Of a stretch of 64,000 nucleotides of DNA, positions 33,895 to 41,776 are shown one piece after another. The notes beneath the pieces were generated by a model. That model did not search any database. It worked only from the letters and a program-made list of their open reading frames with translations, and was not told where the DNA came from. Position 1 is the stretch's first letter. Each line of letters opens with the position of its first letter. Origin of the DNA: Coneutiohabitans sp964457925. GTDB taxonomy: Bacteria > Zhuqueibacterota > Zhuqueibacteria > Zhuqueibacterales > Zhuqueibacteraceae. The position numbers and the translations under genes are program-made. The stretch covers positions 1-64,000 of the forward strand of contig CAYWGH010000010.1 of the NCBI GenBank assembly GCA_964457925.1, in the 5' to 3' direction.

Positions 33895-33962
33895 AATCCG
33901 CGCAAAGTCGCGAAGACGCACGAACCGCCCCAAGTTTGCCTTGCGAACTTCGCGGCTTTGCA
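33895..33962. repeat. Palindromic intergenic repeat
   Basis: Just after typA, GCAAAGTCGCGAAG and CTTCGCGGCTTTGC face each other over about 65 bases and can form a stem with one mismatch. The style (CGCAAAG..GCGAAC..CGCGACT) is like the repeat copies at 38985-39082 and 54478-54580, though more diverged. Confidence 0.5.
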
Positions 33963-33990
33963 TCAATGCTTTGGTTTGGTAAACGGAAAA

Positions 33991-34815
33991 ATGGCGATGG
34001 ATTTTTCACGGCAACAACAGGCCGCCCAATTCAGTCATTTTTTTCAAACGCCGGCCGCCTTGCGAAAATTTTTGCGAGCGGCTTGTGCGCTGTTTCCGTT
34101 GAGCTTTTTGTTTATGCTTGCCCAACCCTCGCCCATTCCAGATTCCTGCACGCAATTGCTGCTGGTGCTCACGCCTTCGTATTCTGCGACGGAGGGCTTT
34201 CTCCACAAATTCCAGCGAGAGAATCAAAACTCGCCGTGGGAACGAGTCGATGATCGAATTCCCATCGTGATTGGCCGTTCAGGTTTAGGTTGGGGCAGCG
34301 GATTACATGCCAGTTCGCCGCAGGATCGCCCGATCAAACAAGAGGGCGACGGTCGCAGTCCCGCCGGTGCTTTTGCGCTGAGCACGGCCTTCGGTTTTCC
34401 TGCAGCCCACGAGCTTGAGCCTTTGCGCTTTCCATATCAACAAATCATACAAACGCTCGAATGCATTGATGATCCTGCCTCGCATCACTACAATTCCCTG
34501 ATCGATCGAAAAAAATTAAAAAGCATTGATTGGCAATCTTCTGAAAAAATGCACCAGGTTCCGGTCGATTACCGTCTCGGTGTATTCGTCGATCATAATA
34601 CTGCACCGGCGAAACCGGGCCGCGGCTCTTGTATCTTCTTGCATGTGTGGGGTAATCCAGTTGCGCCGACGGCCGGCTGCACGGCCATGGCGGAGACAGA
34701 GATGGAGAAAATCATCAAATCGCTGAAACGCGAGGCCAAACCCATATTGGTGCAGCTTCCGCAAGAAGAGTACATGAGGCTGCAAGACGTGTGGAAGCTG
34801 CCCGGGATCAAGTGA
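33991..34815 (+). CDS. L,D-transpeptidase (YkuD-like) family protein
   Basis: 274 residues taking the ATG at 33991; ATG at 33958 or 33997 is also possible and none has a good ribosome site. A hydrophobic export segment lies at about 22-45 (FLRAACALFPLSFLFMLA). The catalytic region reads FLHVWGNPVAPTAGCTAM with His 218 and Cys 230, the H...GC pattern of L,D-transpeptidases, here of the type whose substrate loop precedes (QDRPIKQEGDGRSPAGAF). The family crosslinks peptidoglycan or attaches proteins to it in the periplasm. The sequence is closer to the uncharacterised YkuD-like group than to ErfK/YbiS, so activity is inferred. Confidence 0.78.
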   Translation: MAMDFSRQQQAAQFSHFFQTPAALRKFLRAACALFPLSFLFMLAQPSPIPDSCTQLLLVLTPSYSATEGFLHKFQRENQNSPWERVDDRIPIVIGRSGLGWGSGLHASSPQDRPIKQEGDGRSPAGAFALSTAFGFPAAHELEPLRFPYQQIIQTLECIDDPASHHYNSLIDRKKLKSIDWQSSEKMHQVPVDYRLGVFVDHNTAPAKPGRGSCIFLHVWGNPVAPTAGCTAMAETEMEKIIKSLKREAKPILVQLPQEEYMRLQDVWKLPGIK

Positions 34816-34906
34816 GCGAAAAACGTTATAACCCTCCTCACCTTTCAAACTCTTTCCCCATTTAAAACATCGTCTCTCTATGCCTGACCATCCCCAGCAA
34901 AAAGGG

Positions 34907-34934
34907 TTGCATTAAAAATATTTCATGCTATTTT
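34907..34934 (+). promoter_or_regulatory. Probable sigma-70-type promoter of the lipoprotein pair
   Basis: TTGCAT (34907-34912), 16-base spacer, TATTTT (34929-34934), about 58 bases before the ATG of the first lipoprotein gene. Confidence 0.45.
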
Positions 34935-34991
34935 GGAGCTTGGTGGAAATAACGTGAGGCCATTTTGCGGTTATTTTCAGGAAAAATCTGC

Positions 34992-35465
34992 ATGAAGCGC
35001 TTGGCGATCTTTCTGGCGACGCTGGTGACGAGCATCAGCGCTTGCTCGTCGGAACAAACGCCAGGGCAACACCAAGCAGTATTGACGGACACGCCGTCGC
35101 TGACCTCCTTGCGAAGCTTCACCGGAAAGTATCCCGCTGAAACCAAGCTGTGGGAGACACAACCGTTGCAAGGGCGTTTACGAGCACTACTTGGTGAACA
35201 TTACCAGGAGTTTCTCGTGAATATGCAGGTGACAGGCCCACTGATCGCTGAGGGCAATATCGTTTATGTCACGGGCAACAAGCCGCATAGCGGCGGCTCC
35301 GAGGCCGCCATATTCCTGGCTGAAATCGAAAGCAATCGCATCCATGTCTGGTTGATGGTCAATGAAATCTTGACGGAGTACCACGATCCGGGCTCTCGAA
35401 TCAAATTGCCACGCGAGGTTGAAACGATGGTCAATGAGCTGCAGCCGATGAAAGGAGTAAATTAA
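34992..35465 (+). CDS. Lipoprotein of unknown function
   Basis: 157 residues from the ATG at 34992 (AGGAAAAA upstream). Signal peptide with lipobox SISAC (Cys about 18). The mature part is a small mixed alpha/beta domain (LRALLGEHYQEFLVNMQVTG, IVYVTGNKPHSGGSEAAIFL, NRIHVWLMVNEILTEY); I recognise no family with certainty. Similar inhibitor-like lipoproteins with an NKPHSGGSEA-type stretch occur beside SH3-domain proteins. Its stop overlaps the ATG of the following lipoprotein by one base (TAATG), so the pair is translationally linked. Confidence 0.7.
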   Translation: MKRLAIFLATLVTSISACSSEQTPGQHQAVLTDTPSLTSLRSFTGKYPAETKLWETQPLQGRLRALLGEHYQEFLVNMQVTGPLIAEGNIVYVTGNKPHSGGSEAAIFLAEIESNRIHVWLMVNEILTEYHDPGSRIKLPREVETMVNELQPMKGVN

Positions 35466-36181
35466 TGCGGCATTTGAGTTGGCTTGTTGTTGCATCAATC
35501 TCTGCCTGCGCTCCCGCCGGCAAAAATCGACCACCACATATTCCCCCATCAAAAGACAAAACACTCCCGGCAAAAGCCGTAATCAGTGAAGATTACACCA
35601 AGCTCTTGCTGGGCAGCGCCGTTTTGCTCGAAGCGGAAAAAGACGGATTTCTCTCCGTGCTTGAGGTCAAGTATTCTCCCTCCGGCGATTATTTCCTCGC
35701 GGTTGCATGTGGTTATGAATGCAATGACAATATCGGCTTTCTCTTCAAATCCGACGGCAGCGCCAAGCACAAGATAACAGCGCGCTGGGATTTTATTTTG
35801 CAATCACGCGTCGAATGGTCAGCGGACGGCAGACACCTTTACTATTATCGCATCAATTCGACCGGCGCGGATCCGCCTGCCGAGGCGCCATCGCCGGGCT
35901 GGGTGCAGGTGGCGGTACAAAGCGGCGTCAAATCTCCAGCAACGACACGCGTACTCAAAACGACGGCAAGCTACAGTGTGTTCAACGTGCCGCCCGGCGA
36001 CGTTCTGAACGTGCGCGCGGCGGCCGGGGCAACCGCTGCAATTGTTGGAACACTCTCGCCAACGGCGAAGGGTATACGTGTGACCAGCGCCGCCATCGCT
36101 CAGGGTGGTAGCATGTGGGCGCCGATTAAGTACCAAAATCTTTCCGGGTGGGTCAATCAAAATTATTTGTGTGAGGAATAA
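35465..36181 (+). CDS. Lipoprotein with C-terminal bacterial SH3 domain
   Basis: 238 residues. Short signal peptide and lipobox SISAC (Cys about 15). Residues 40-155 form a beta-rich region with WD/TolB-like strands (LEVKYSPSGDYFLAVACGYE, RVEWSADGRHLYYYRI). The final 65 residues are an SH3b domain: LNVRAAAGATAAIVGTL, then MWAPIKYQNLSGWVNQNYL. SH3b domains bind peptidoglycan or peptides, so a periplasmic wall-associated sensor or inhibitor is likely. It overlaps the previous gene, which shares the same lipobox, hinting at joint function. Confidence 0.75.
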   Translation: MRHLSWLVVASISACAPAGKNRPPHIPPSKDKTLPAKAVISEDYTKLLLGSAVLLEAEKDGFLSVLEVKYSPSGDYFLAVACGYECNDNIGFLFKSDGSAKHKITARWDFILQSRVEWSADGRHLYYYRINSTGADPPAEAPSPGWVQVAVQSGVKSPATTRVLKTTASYSVFNVPPGDVLNVRAAAGATAAIVGTLSPTAKGIRVTSAAIAQGGSMWAPIKYQNLSGWVNQNYLCEE

Positions 36182-36403
36182 GAAGCGGAGCCGCAAGGCT
36201 AGGCAATCACTTCTGAGTTGGCCAGCGGTTTGTCAGCATATTCCGTGACTGCCGCACACGCCCCGTTCGTGCACGTTGATGCCCGAGCATGCGTGTGTGC
36301 TGGTAAGAATTTAATCGCTTAACGTTAAAATCTCAATTCATGGCGGGTATGCGCAAGCGGTAGCCGCCGATCATAAATCATTCATCACATGAAGGAGATG
36401 CAT

Positions 36404-36577
36404 ATGGCAGGCAAGACGAGACGTACAACTCACCGCAGTGCTTCCGGCAAGAAGCTCTATGCGGTGCGCGATGCCAAAGGCCGGTTTGTCGACATTCAGA
36501 CCTATGAACGCGCACATCGCCAGGATCTCAAGCGCAAAAGCAAACAAGAAAAAAGCAAGAAGAGTAAAAAAGGCTAG
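36404..36577 (+). CDS. Small basic protein, Lys/Arg-rich tail
   Basis: 57 residues. The start at 36404 is fixed by a near-perfect GAAGGAG seven bases upstream. The first 35 residues are compact (KTRRTTHRSASGKKLYAVRD, then AKGRFVDIQTYERAH), followed by a lysine-rich tail (KRKSKQEKSKKSKKG). I recall similar short proteins of unknown function in many bacteria. The charge suggests nucleic-acid or ribosome binding. A hairpin lies 10 bases after the stop, so it is expressed alone. Confidence 0.75.
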   Translation: MAGKTRRTTHRSASGKKLYAVRDAKGRFVDIQTYERAHRQDLKRKSKQEKSKKSKKG

Positions 36578-36587
36578 GCGCTTCGCC

Positions 36588-36621
36588 ACCTCCGTTCCAT
36601 GAGTTTTGAGATGGAGGAGGT
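36588..36621 (+). terminator. Terminator-like hairpin after the small basic protein
   Basis: ACCTCC-GT-TCCAT pairs with ATGGAGGAGGT (11 pairs, 2-base bulge, 10-base loop), followed by ATTTG. Weak T-tract but well placed. Confidence 0.5.
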
Positions 36622-36749
36622 ATTTGACTGCTCAACTGTTTAACCCATTTCTGAGCGCAGGTCTTCGCAGACGCCGGATGGTCAAATGAGTCGTTGACAT
36701 CCCCGGTGAGTCTGTTTTGATCTGCGCTCTTTGCTGAAATAGCATAACT

Positions 36750-38912
36750 ATGCGGATGCCTGCCGGAATCAAATTTTTTTCGGGCTTGCTCGTTTACGGC
36801 TTTGTCGTAACGGCGGCGTTAGCGCAGGGACCGCCGCCGCGCGCAAAAATCGGCCTGGCGCTGAGCGGCGGCGGGGCAAAAGGCTTCGCGCACATCGGCG
36901 TGTTGCAGGTGTTGGAAGAGATCGGTATGCCGATCGATTATATCGCCGGAACGAGCATGGGCAGTATTATCGGCGGCCTTTACGCGATTGGATATGACGC
37001 CGATACTCTGGCAACGCTGGTGAAACGTGAAAATTGGACGGCGTTATTCAACGATGCGGTCACCCGCCGCGATTTGCCGATGAAGGAAAAGCCGTGGGAT
37101 AGCCGTTACATCGGCAGCTTTCCGATACGCGAACGCAATGTGCAGCTTCCCACCGGTTTGATAGCCGGGCAAAGAATTATGAAGCTGCTGACACGCTTGA
37201 CGTGGGGCGTTCACTCGATTACCGATTTCAAAAAATTTCCCATTCCATTTGTCTGTGTCGCGACGGATATCGTAACAGGCGAAGCGGTAACACTCGACCA
37301 CGGCTACCTGCCGGAGGCGATGCGCGCCAGCATGGCCGTTCCCACGATTTTTACGCCGGTCACACTCAACGGCCGCTTGTTGGTTGATGGCCTGCTGGTG
37401 CGCAACTTCCCGGTCGAAGAAGTGAAACGCTTGGGCGCTGATATCGTTATCGGCGTCGACGTCGGAGCCCCGCTGTCCCCCGGCGAGAAACTGAATTCCA
37501 TCTTTAGTATTATCGACCAGGCCATGAGTTTTCGCGGAGCCGAAACCAATGTACGGCAGCAGCAATTATGCGATATTCTAATAAAGCCCGACCTCTCCGG
37601 CCTTTCCGCAGTCAGCTTCGATCGCGTCGATACGTTATTGCACCGCGGTGAAATGGCGGCGCGGCGCGCCCTGCCGCAACTCCGCGCGCTCATCGATTCA
37701 CTCGACGCTTCAACGCAACGGCTCTCCGTACACACGCCACCGCAACCGGATTCGATTCATGTGCAAGAGGTTGCGATTTCCGGCTTGCGTGATGTCTCAC
37801 AACGTTTGGTGATGGCAGAACTGAGAATACGTCCGCCGGCATGGCTCAAAGCCGAACAGTTGGAAAAAGCCATCGGCCGCGTCTATCGTTCCCATTTTTT
37901 CGAGCGTGTGACGTATCGTTTTGAGCCGCATCCGCAAGGTGTAAAATTGTTCGTGGAAGTTATCGAAAAATCAGCCGACCTTTTTCGTCTGGGCTTACGC
38001 TATGATACCAGCACGAAAGCAGCCCTGCTGCTCAACACCACGTTCCGCAATCGCGCCGAACACGGCTCCTCGTTAAGCTTTGATTTGAAGCTGGGAGAGC
38101 AGTTTGAATTTGACACGCAATATTTCATCCATACCGGCATCCTTCCCCAGGTTGGCTTGCGTATGCGCGCTAATTACGCCAGAACGTCATTGGACATTTT
38201 CGACGACGGCCAAGCGGTCGCACGCTACCGCCAGCGCACCAGTTTCATCGAAGGCACTTTGGGAAGTTTTTTTTCAAATGTGGCGGTCGTCGGCATTGGC
38301 TTAAAGGGCGAATCCGCAAATTTTTCTCCGGAGGTGGCATTACCTACGTTTCCAACCCTGCGCGAGCGCTTTGCCTCCCTGTTTGGGTTAATCTGGCTTG
38401 ATACACAAGATCGCGCGGTATTCCCGAGCCGCGGCCATTTACTGCTCTTCAAGAGTGAAGCCGTATCCAGCAAACTTGGCGGCAAGCCAGAGTTTTGGCA
38501 TCATACCGGCGATTGGCGCGGCTTTTTCGCCGTTCATCGCCGGTTAACCGCGCTGATACGCGTGCAGCTTGGCAACGCAAGCAACGGTGATTTGCCGCTG
38601 CACTATAATTTTTTCCTGGGCGGACCGGATTCGTTTGTCGGTTACAAAGCGCAAGAATTGTCGAATAAAAATGTGCAAGCCTTGCAACTCGGTGCGCAAT
38701 ATGAAATCATGCCGCATCGTTATCTGATCTTGCGCTGGAATGCGGGTAACACGTTTAATCGCTGGCAACTGCGGCTTGATAAACGCCGTTTTGTCACCGG
38801 CGCCGGCCTCACATTGGGCGTTCCCACGGTCATCGGCCCGATCGAGCTTACAGCTATGAGCAGCAGCCAACATAATTTCTTGACACATTTGACGATTGGT
38901 TACAAGTTCTAA
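36750..38912 (+). CDS. Patatin-like phospholipase fused to Omp85-type barrel (PlpD/FplA-like)
   Basis: 720 residues. Signal peptide to about 26 (VVTAALAQ). Patatin domain 30-310 with oxyanion loop GGGAKG (40-45), nucleophile Ser 69 in GTSMG, and catalytic Asp 213 in VDG. A POTRA domain (about 335-410, VQEVAISGLRDVSQRLVMAE) and a 16-stranded-type barrel (about 415-720) follow, with FFLGGPDSFVGYKAQEL as an Omp85 strand motif and a terminal aromatic strand ending in Phe. This is a type V-d autotransporter: the barrel carries the lipase to the surface. The usual substrate is phospholipid. It is probably monocistronic. Confidence 0.92.
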   Translation: MRMPAGIKFFSGLLVYGFVVTAALAQGPPPRAKIGLALSGGGAKGFAHIGVLQVLEEIGMPIDYIAGTSMGSIIGGLYAIGYDADTLATLVKRENWTALFNDAVTRRDLPMKEKPWDSRYIGSFPIRERNVQLPTGLIAGQRIMKLLTRLTWGVHSITDFKKFPIPFVCVATDIVTGEAVTLDHGYLPEAMRASMAVPTIFTPVTLNGRLLVDGLLVRNFPVEEVKRLGADIVIGVDVGAPLSPGEKLNSIFSIIDQAMSFRGAETNVRQQQLCDILIKPDLSGLSAVSFDRVDTLLHRGEMAARRALPQLRALIDSLDASTQRLSVHTPPQPDSIHVQEVAISGLRDVSQRLVMAELRIRPPAWLKAEQLEKAIGRVYRSHFFERVTYRFEPHPQGVKLFVEVIEKSADLFRLGLRYDTSTKAALLLNTTFRNRAEHGSSLSFDLKLGEQFEFDTQYFIHTGILPQVGLRMRANYARTSLDIFDDGQAVARYRQRTSFIEGTLGSFFSNVAVVGIGLKGESANFSPEVALPTFPTLRERFASLFGLIWLDTQDRAVFPSRGHLLLFKSEAVSSKLGGKPEFWHHTGDWRGFFAVHRRLTALIRVQLGNASNGDLPLHYNFFLGGPDSFVGYKAQELSNKNVQALQLGAQYEIMPHRYLILRWNAGNTFNRWQLRLDKRRFVTGAGLTLGVPTVIGPIELTAMSSSQHNFLTHLTIGYKF

Positions 38913-38984
38913 AGCGCACCGATTCACGCTTTTACTAATGCGCGCAAACATGCTTAACGACTATTCCTAAAAATTTCAACCAAA

Positions 38985-39082
38985 CTGTGCCAGGTTCACC
39001 GCGGAGGCGCAAAGTTCGCTGAGCATTTACGCAATCTTACTCTGCGAACTCCGCGACTCTGCGGTGTTATTCGGAATGTGAC
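38985..39082 (+). repeat. 90-base palindromic dispersed repeat, copy A
   Basis: About four fifths identical over roughly 95 bases to the inverted copy at 54478-54580; the central block CGCAATCTTACTCTGCGAA is identical. Within it CCGCGGAG and GTTCGC face GCGAAC and CTCTGCGG, so one strand can fold into a hairpin. Confidence 0.7.
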
Positions 39083-39157
39083 ATAATCAAATGAAGGAAC
39101 TTCATGCGTTTCTTGACAAAAGATGTGTCGCAGATCAGCAGAGCCGGGGATATGCGC

Positions 39158-39185
39158 TTGACATTCTCTCAAATCATGTTAGATT
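39158..39185 (+). promoter_or_regulatory. Probable sigma-70-type promoter of dodecin
   Basis: TTGACA (39158-39163), 16-base spacer, TAGATT (39180-39185), 64 bases before the ATG. Confidence 0.55.
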
Positions 39186-39248
39186 GTTGCGTGTTGTTGG
39201 ATAGTCCGCAGGTTGCATGGTTGAACGAATCTTTGATGGAGGAGTACC

Positions 39249-39452
39249 ATGTCCGTCGCACGGGTAACTGAAATTACGGCGTCATCGCCCAAGGGCTTTG
39301 AGGATGCTGTGCAAGTTGGCATCGAACGCGCCAACAAAACGTTGAAGAACCTGACCGGTGCCTGGGTGAAAGAGCAGAAAGTAATGATCAGCAACGGCAA
39401 AATTGCAGAATACCGCGTCACGATGAAAATCACGTTCATTTTGCAAGACTGA
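39249..39452 (+). CDS. Dodecin flavin-binding protein
   Basis: 67 residues, a typical dodecin: SVARVTEITASSPKGFEDAV then GIERANKTLKNLTGAWVKEQ and VTMKITFIL. Twelve copies form a hollow sphere that stores flavin or other ligands. The key aromatic pair site keeps Trp 39 in GAWVKEQ. GGAGGAG precedes the ATG by four bases. The next coding gene, kbl, follows after 110 bases. Confidence 0.92.
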   Translation: MSVARVTEITASSPKGFEDAVQVGIERANKTLKNLTGAWVKEQKVMISNGKIAEYRVTMKITFILQD

Positions 39453-39562
39453 GATTCAGGATTTCTGCTCAACGAATGGCGCCCGCACTGGCGCCATTCG
39501 TGGCATCGTTTGCAGCGGCAAAGATTTTTCATTCTTGTGGAGTTCTTATTTGGAGCTTTTCC

Positions 39563-40741
39563 ATGTCGAAACTCGCTTTTCTTGATGAGGAAATGCAAGC
39601 CTTGCAGGACCAGGGGCTGCTGATCACGATTCGCACAATTGAAAGCGCAATCGGCGCCTGGATTCAAGTCGACGGCAAGCGTGTGTTGAATCTCTGCGCC
39701 AACAATTATCTGGGATTCGCCAACCATTCCCGCCTCAAAGAGGCCGCGATTCAAGCGATTACGGAATATGGCGTCGGCCCGGCGGCCGTACGCACAATCG
39801 CGGGCACACAAAAGCTTCATCTCGAATTGGAGGAAAAGCTTGCGCGCTTCAAGGGTGTCGAAGCTGCCATCTCGTTTCAATCCGGCTTCATCTCCAACCA
39901 GGCCGTGATTCCGACGCTTACCGGCGCGGGCGACGTGATTTTTTCCGACGAGTTGAATCACGCGAGCATCATCGACGGCACGCGGCTTTCGAAAGCCAAA
40001 ATCGTGCGCTATGCGCATAATAATGTCGCCGACCTCGAAGATAAAATCAAAAACGAAACCACCGTGCGCCGGCGCTTGATCATCACCGACGGGGTTTTCA
40101 GCATGGATGGCGATATCGCGCCGCTGCCGGATATCGTCGCGGTTGCTGAAAAATATGGCGCCCTGACAATGGTCGATGATGCCCACGGCGAAGGCGTGCT
40201 TGGCAAGGCCGGGCGCGGTATCGCTGATCATTTCGGGTTGCACGGCCGCGTCGATATTGAGATCGGCACGATGTCCAAGGCATTCGGTGTGGTCGGCGGG
40301 TACGTCGCCGGCAAGAAGAAAATTGTCGATTATTTGCGGCAGCGCGCACGGCCCTTCCTTTTCTCCAGCGCGGTGACGCCGGCGGATGTGGCGGCTTGCA
40401 TTGCGGCGGTCGACATTCTCTCGGAGTCTGATGAATTGGTTGCCCGGCTTTGGCAAAATACCGCCTACTTTAAAGAGAAAATGAAAGCACTGGGTTTCGA
40501 TTTGGGAGAGAGTGTCACACCAATTACGCCGGTGATGATACGCGATACAGCGCGCGCGCATGCGCTCAGTAAACAACTATTCGAAAACGGCATCTTCGCC
40601 ATGGCAATTACCTTCCCGACTGTGCCCAAAGGCAAAGAACGTTTGCGAATTATGATGTCTGCCACACATTCCACGGAAGACTTGAATTTTGCCATCGGCG
40701 CGTTTGAAAAAGCAGGCAGGGAGCTGGGGATTATCAAGTAG
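39563..40741 (+). CDS. kbl: Glycine C-acetyltransferase (2-amino-3-ketobutyrate CoA ligase)
   Basis: 392 residues from the ATG at 39563 (TTGGAGC upstream), the standard length. An alpha-oxoamine synthase of the PLP type: NLCANNYLGFANH, RTIAGTQKLHLELEEKLA, FQSGFISNQA, SDELNHASIIDG, TDGVFSMDGDIAPLPDI, DDAHGEGVLGKAGRG and the PLP-lysine in GTMSKAFGVVGGY. The RTIAGT and DELNHASIIDG pattern favours Kbl over BioF. It condenses glycine and acetyl-CoA or cleaves 2-amino-3-ketobutyrate. No threonine dehydrogenase gene is adjacent. A role in making 8-amino-7-oxononanoate cannot be excluded. Confidence 0.88.
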   Translation: MSKLAFLDEEMQALQDQGLLITIRTIESAIGAWIQVDGKRVLNLCANNYLGFANHSRLKEAAIQAITEYGVGPAAVRTIAGTQKLHLELEEKLARFKGVEAAISFQSGFISNQAVIPTLTGAGDVIFSDELNHASIIDGTRLSKAKIVRYAHNNVADLEDKIKNETTVRRRLIITDGVFSMDGDIAPLPDIVAVAEKYGALTMVDDAHGEGVLGKAGRGIADHFGLHGRVDIEIGTMSKAFGVVGGYVAGKKKIVDYLRQRARPFLFSSAVTPADVAACIAAVDILSESDELVARLWQNTAYFKEKMKALGFDLGESVTPITPVMIRDTARAHALSKQLFENGIFAMAITFPTVPKGKERLRIMMSATHSTEDLNFAIGAFEKAGRELGIIK

Positions 40742-40855
40742 GCATGTGGATTTTTGCTGATCACCAAATAAAATTTGACAATTCAATCATCCATACGATT
40801 GCCCATGCTTTCCACTTGATGGCACGGGCAAATTGCAACGGGAGTCGAGTATTTC

Positions 40856-41692
40856 ATGCACGATCAAATCATTCGCGTCGGCCACAGCCCCGATCCTGAC
40901 GATGCTTTCATGTTTTATGGCCTCGCGAACGGCAAAGTTAAAATTCCAGGCATTGCCATTGAACATGTCATGGCCGACATTCAAACACTGAATGAACGCG
41001 CGTTGCGTGCCGAGCTTGAAGTGACGGCAATATCCGCGCATGCGCTGGCGCATGTCGGCGACAAGTACTGGATCATGCGCACCGGCGCGAGCATGGGCGA
41101 AGGCTATGGTCCGATTGTCGTCTCAAAAAACCTCTCGCATCGCCGCGAGCTGGCGGACAAAATTATCGGTACGCCCGGCAAGTGGACCACTGCCAACTTA
41201 TTGTTGAACATCTTTGTGACGGGTGCACAAAATGTTGATATGCCGTTTGATCAGATTATCGATGCGGTTCTGGCGGGTAAAGTTGATGCCGGCTTGTTGA
41301 TTCACGAAGGCCAAATCAATTATGATCAATTCGGCCTGAAAAAGTTGATCGATTTCGGTGAAGTCTGGCGCGACGAGTGCGGCGGGCTGCCGCTGCCGCT
41401 GGGATTGGATGTGGTGCGTAAAGATCTGGGTGAAGACATGGCGCGCCGCTTATCACAAGGCCTGCGCGACAGCATTGCTTACGGTTATGCTCATCAAGCG
41501 GAATCGATTCCTTACGCTTTACAATTTGGGCGAGGGATTGATGAAAAACTCGGCGAGAGATTTGTGAAAATGTATGTCAATGATGTGACGATTGATATGG
41601 GCGAGCGTGGTCAAAAAGCGCTCGAACGACTTTACGGCATGGCCTACGCCAAGAGATTGATTCCCGCGCCGCCGGAAGTCCTCCTGTATTAG
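40856..41692 (+). CDS. mqnD: 1,4-dihydroxy-6-naphthoate synthase (futalosine menaquinone pathway)
   Basis: 278 residues. A periplasmic-binding-protein-like enzyme with the MqnD signature GHSPDPDDAFMFYGLANGK (8-26) and the Thr/Ser-containing SMGEGYGPIVVSKN and GGLPLPLGLDVVRKDLG stretches. It splits cyclic dehypoxanthinylfutalosine to 1,4-dihydroxy-6-naphthoate, the step after MqnC. mqnC is in this window at 47854, but mqnA, mqnB and mqnE are not. A strong bidirectional terminator follows. Confidence 0.93.
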   Translation: MHDQIIRVGHSPDPDDAFMFYGLANGKVKIPGIAIEHVMADIQTLNERALRAELEVTAISAHALAHVGDKYWIMRTGASMGEGYGPIVVSKNLSHRRELADKIIGTPGKWTTANLLLNIFVTGAQNVDMPFDQIIDAVLAGKVDAGLLIHEGQINYDQFGLKKLIDFGEVWRDECGGLPLPLGLDVVRKDLGEDMARRLSQGLRDSIAYGYAHQAESIPYALQFGRGIDEKLGERFVKMYVNDVTIDMGERGQKALERLYGMAYAKRLIPAPPEVLLY

Positions 41693-41720
41693 CATTCTCG
41701 TTTTTCCCCGGCATTGATCA

Positions 41721-41772
41721 AACAGCGGCCAGCAATTGCAACTGATCTGCACGTGCTGGCCGCTGTTTTTAT
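41721..41772. terminator. Strong bidirectional terminator
   Basis: AACAGCGGCCAGCA / TGCTGGCCGCTGTT, a perfect 14-base-pair stem with a 19-base loop, followed by TTTTTATT on the plus strand. It lies between mqnD and the convergent M23 peptidase gene and can serve both. Confidence 0.9.
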
Positions 41773-41776
41773 TGCG

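Larger units (their letters stand above)
38913..39248. other. Intergenic region with repeat A and dodecin promoter
   Basis: 336 bases. Holds repeat copy A (38985-39082), the promoter at 39158-39185 and the GGAGGAG ribosome site of dodecin. No gene. Confidence 0.6.

Noticed and set aside
40781..40810. TTGACA at 40777 upstream of mqnD as a promoter
   Set aside because: No -10 box at 16-18 bases; the nearest candidate is only 13 bases away.
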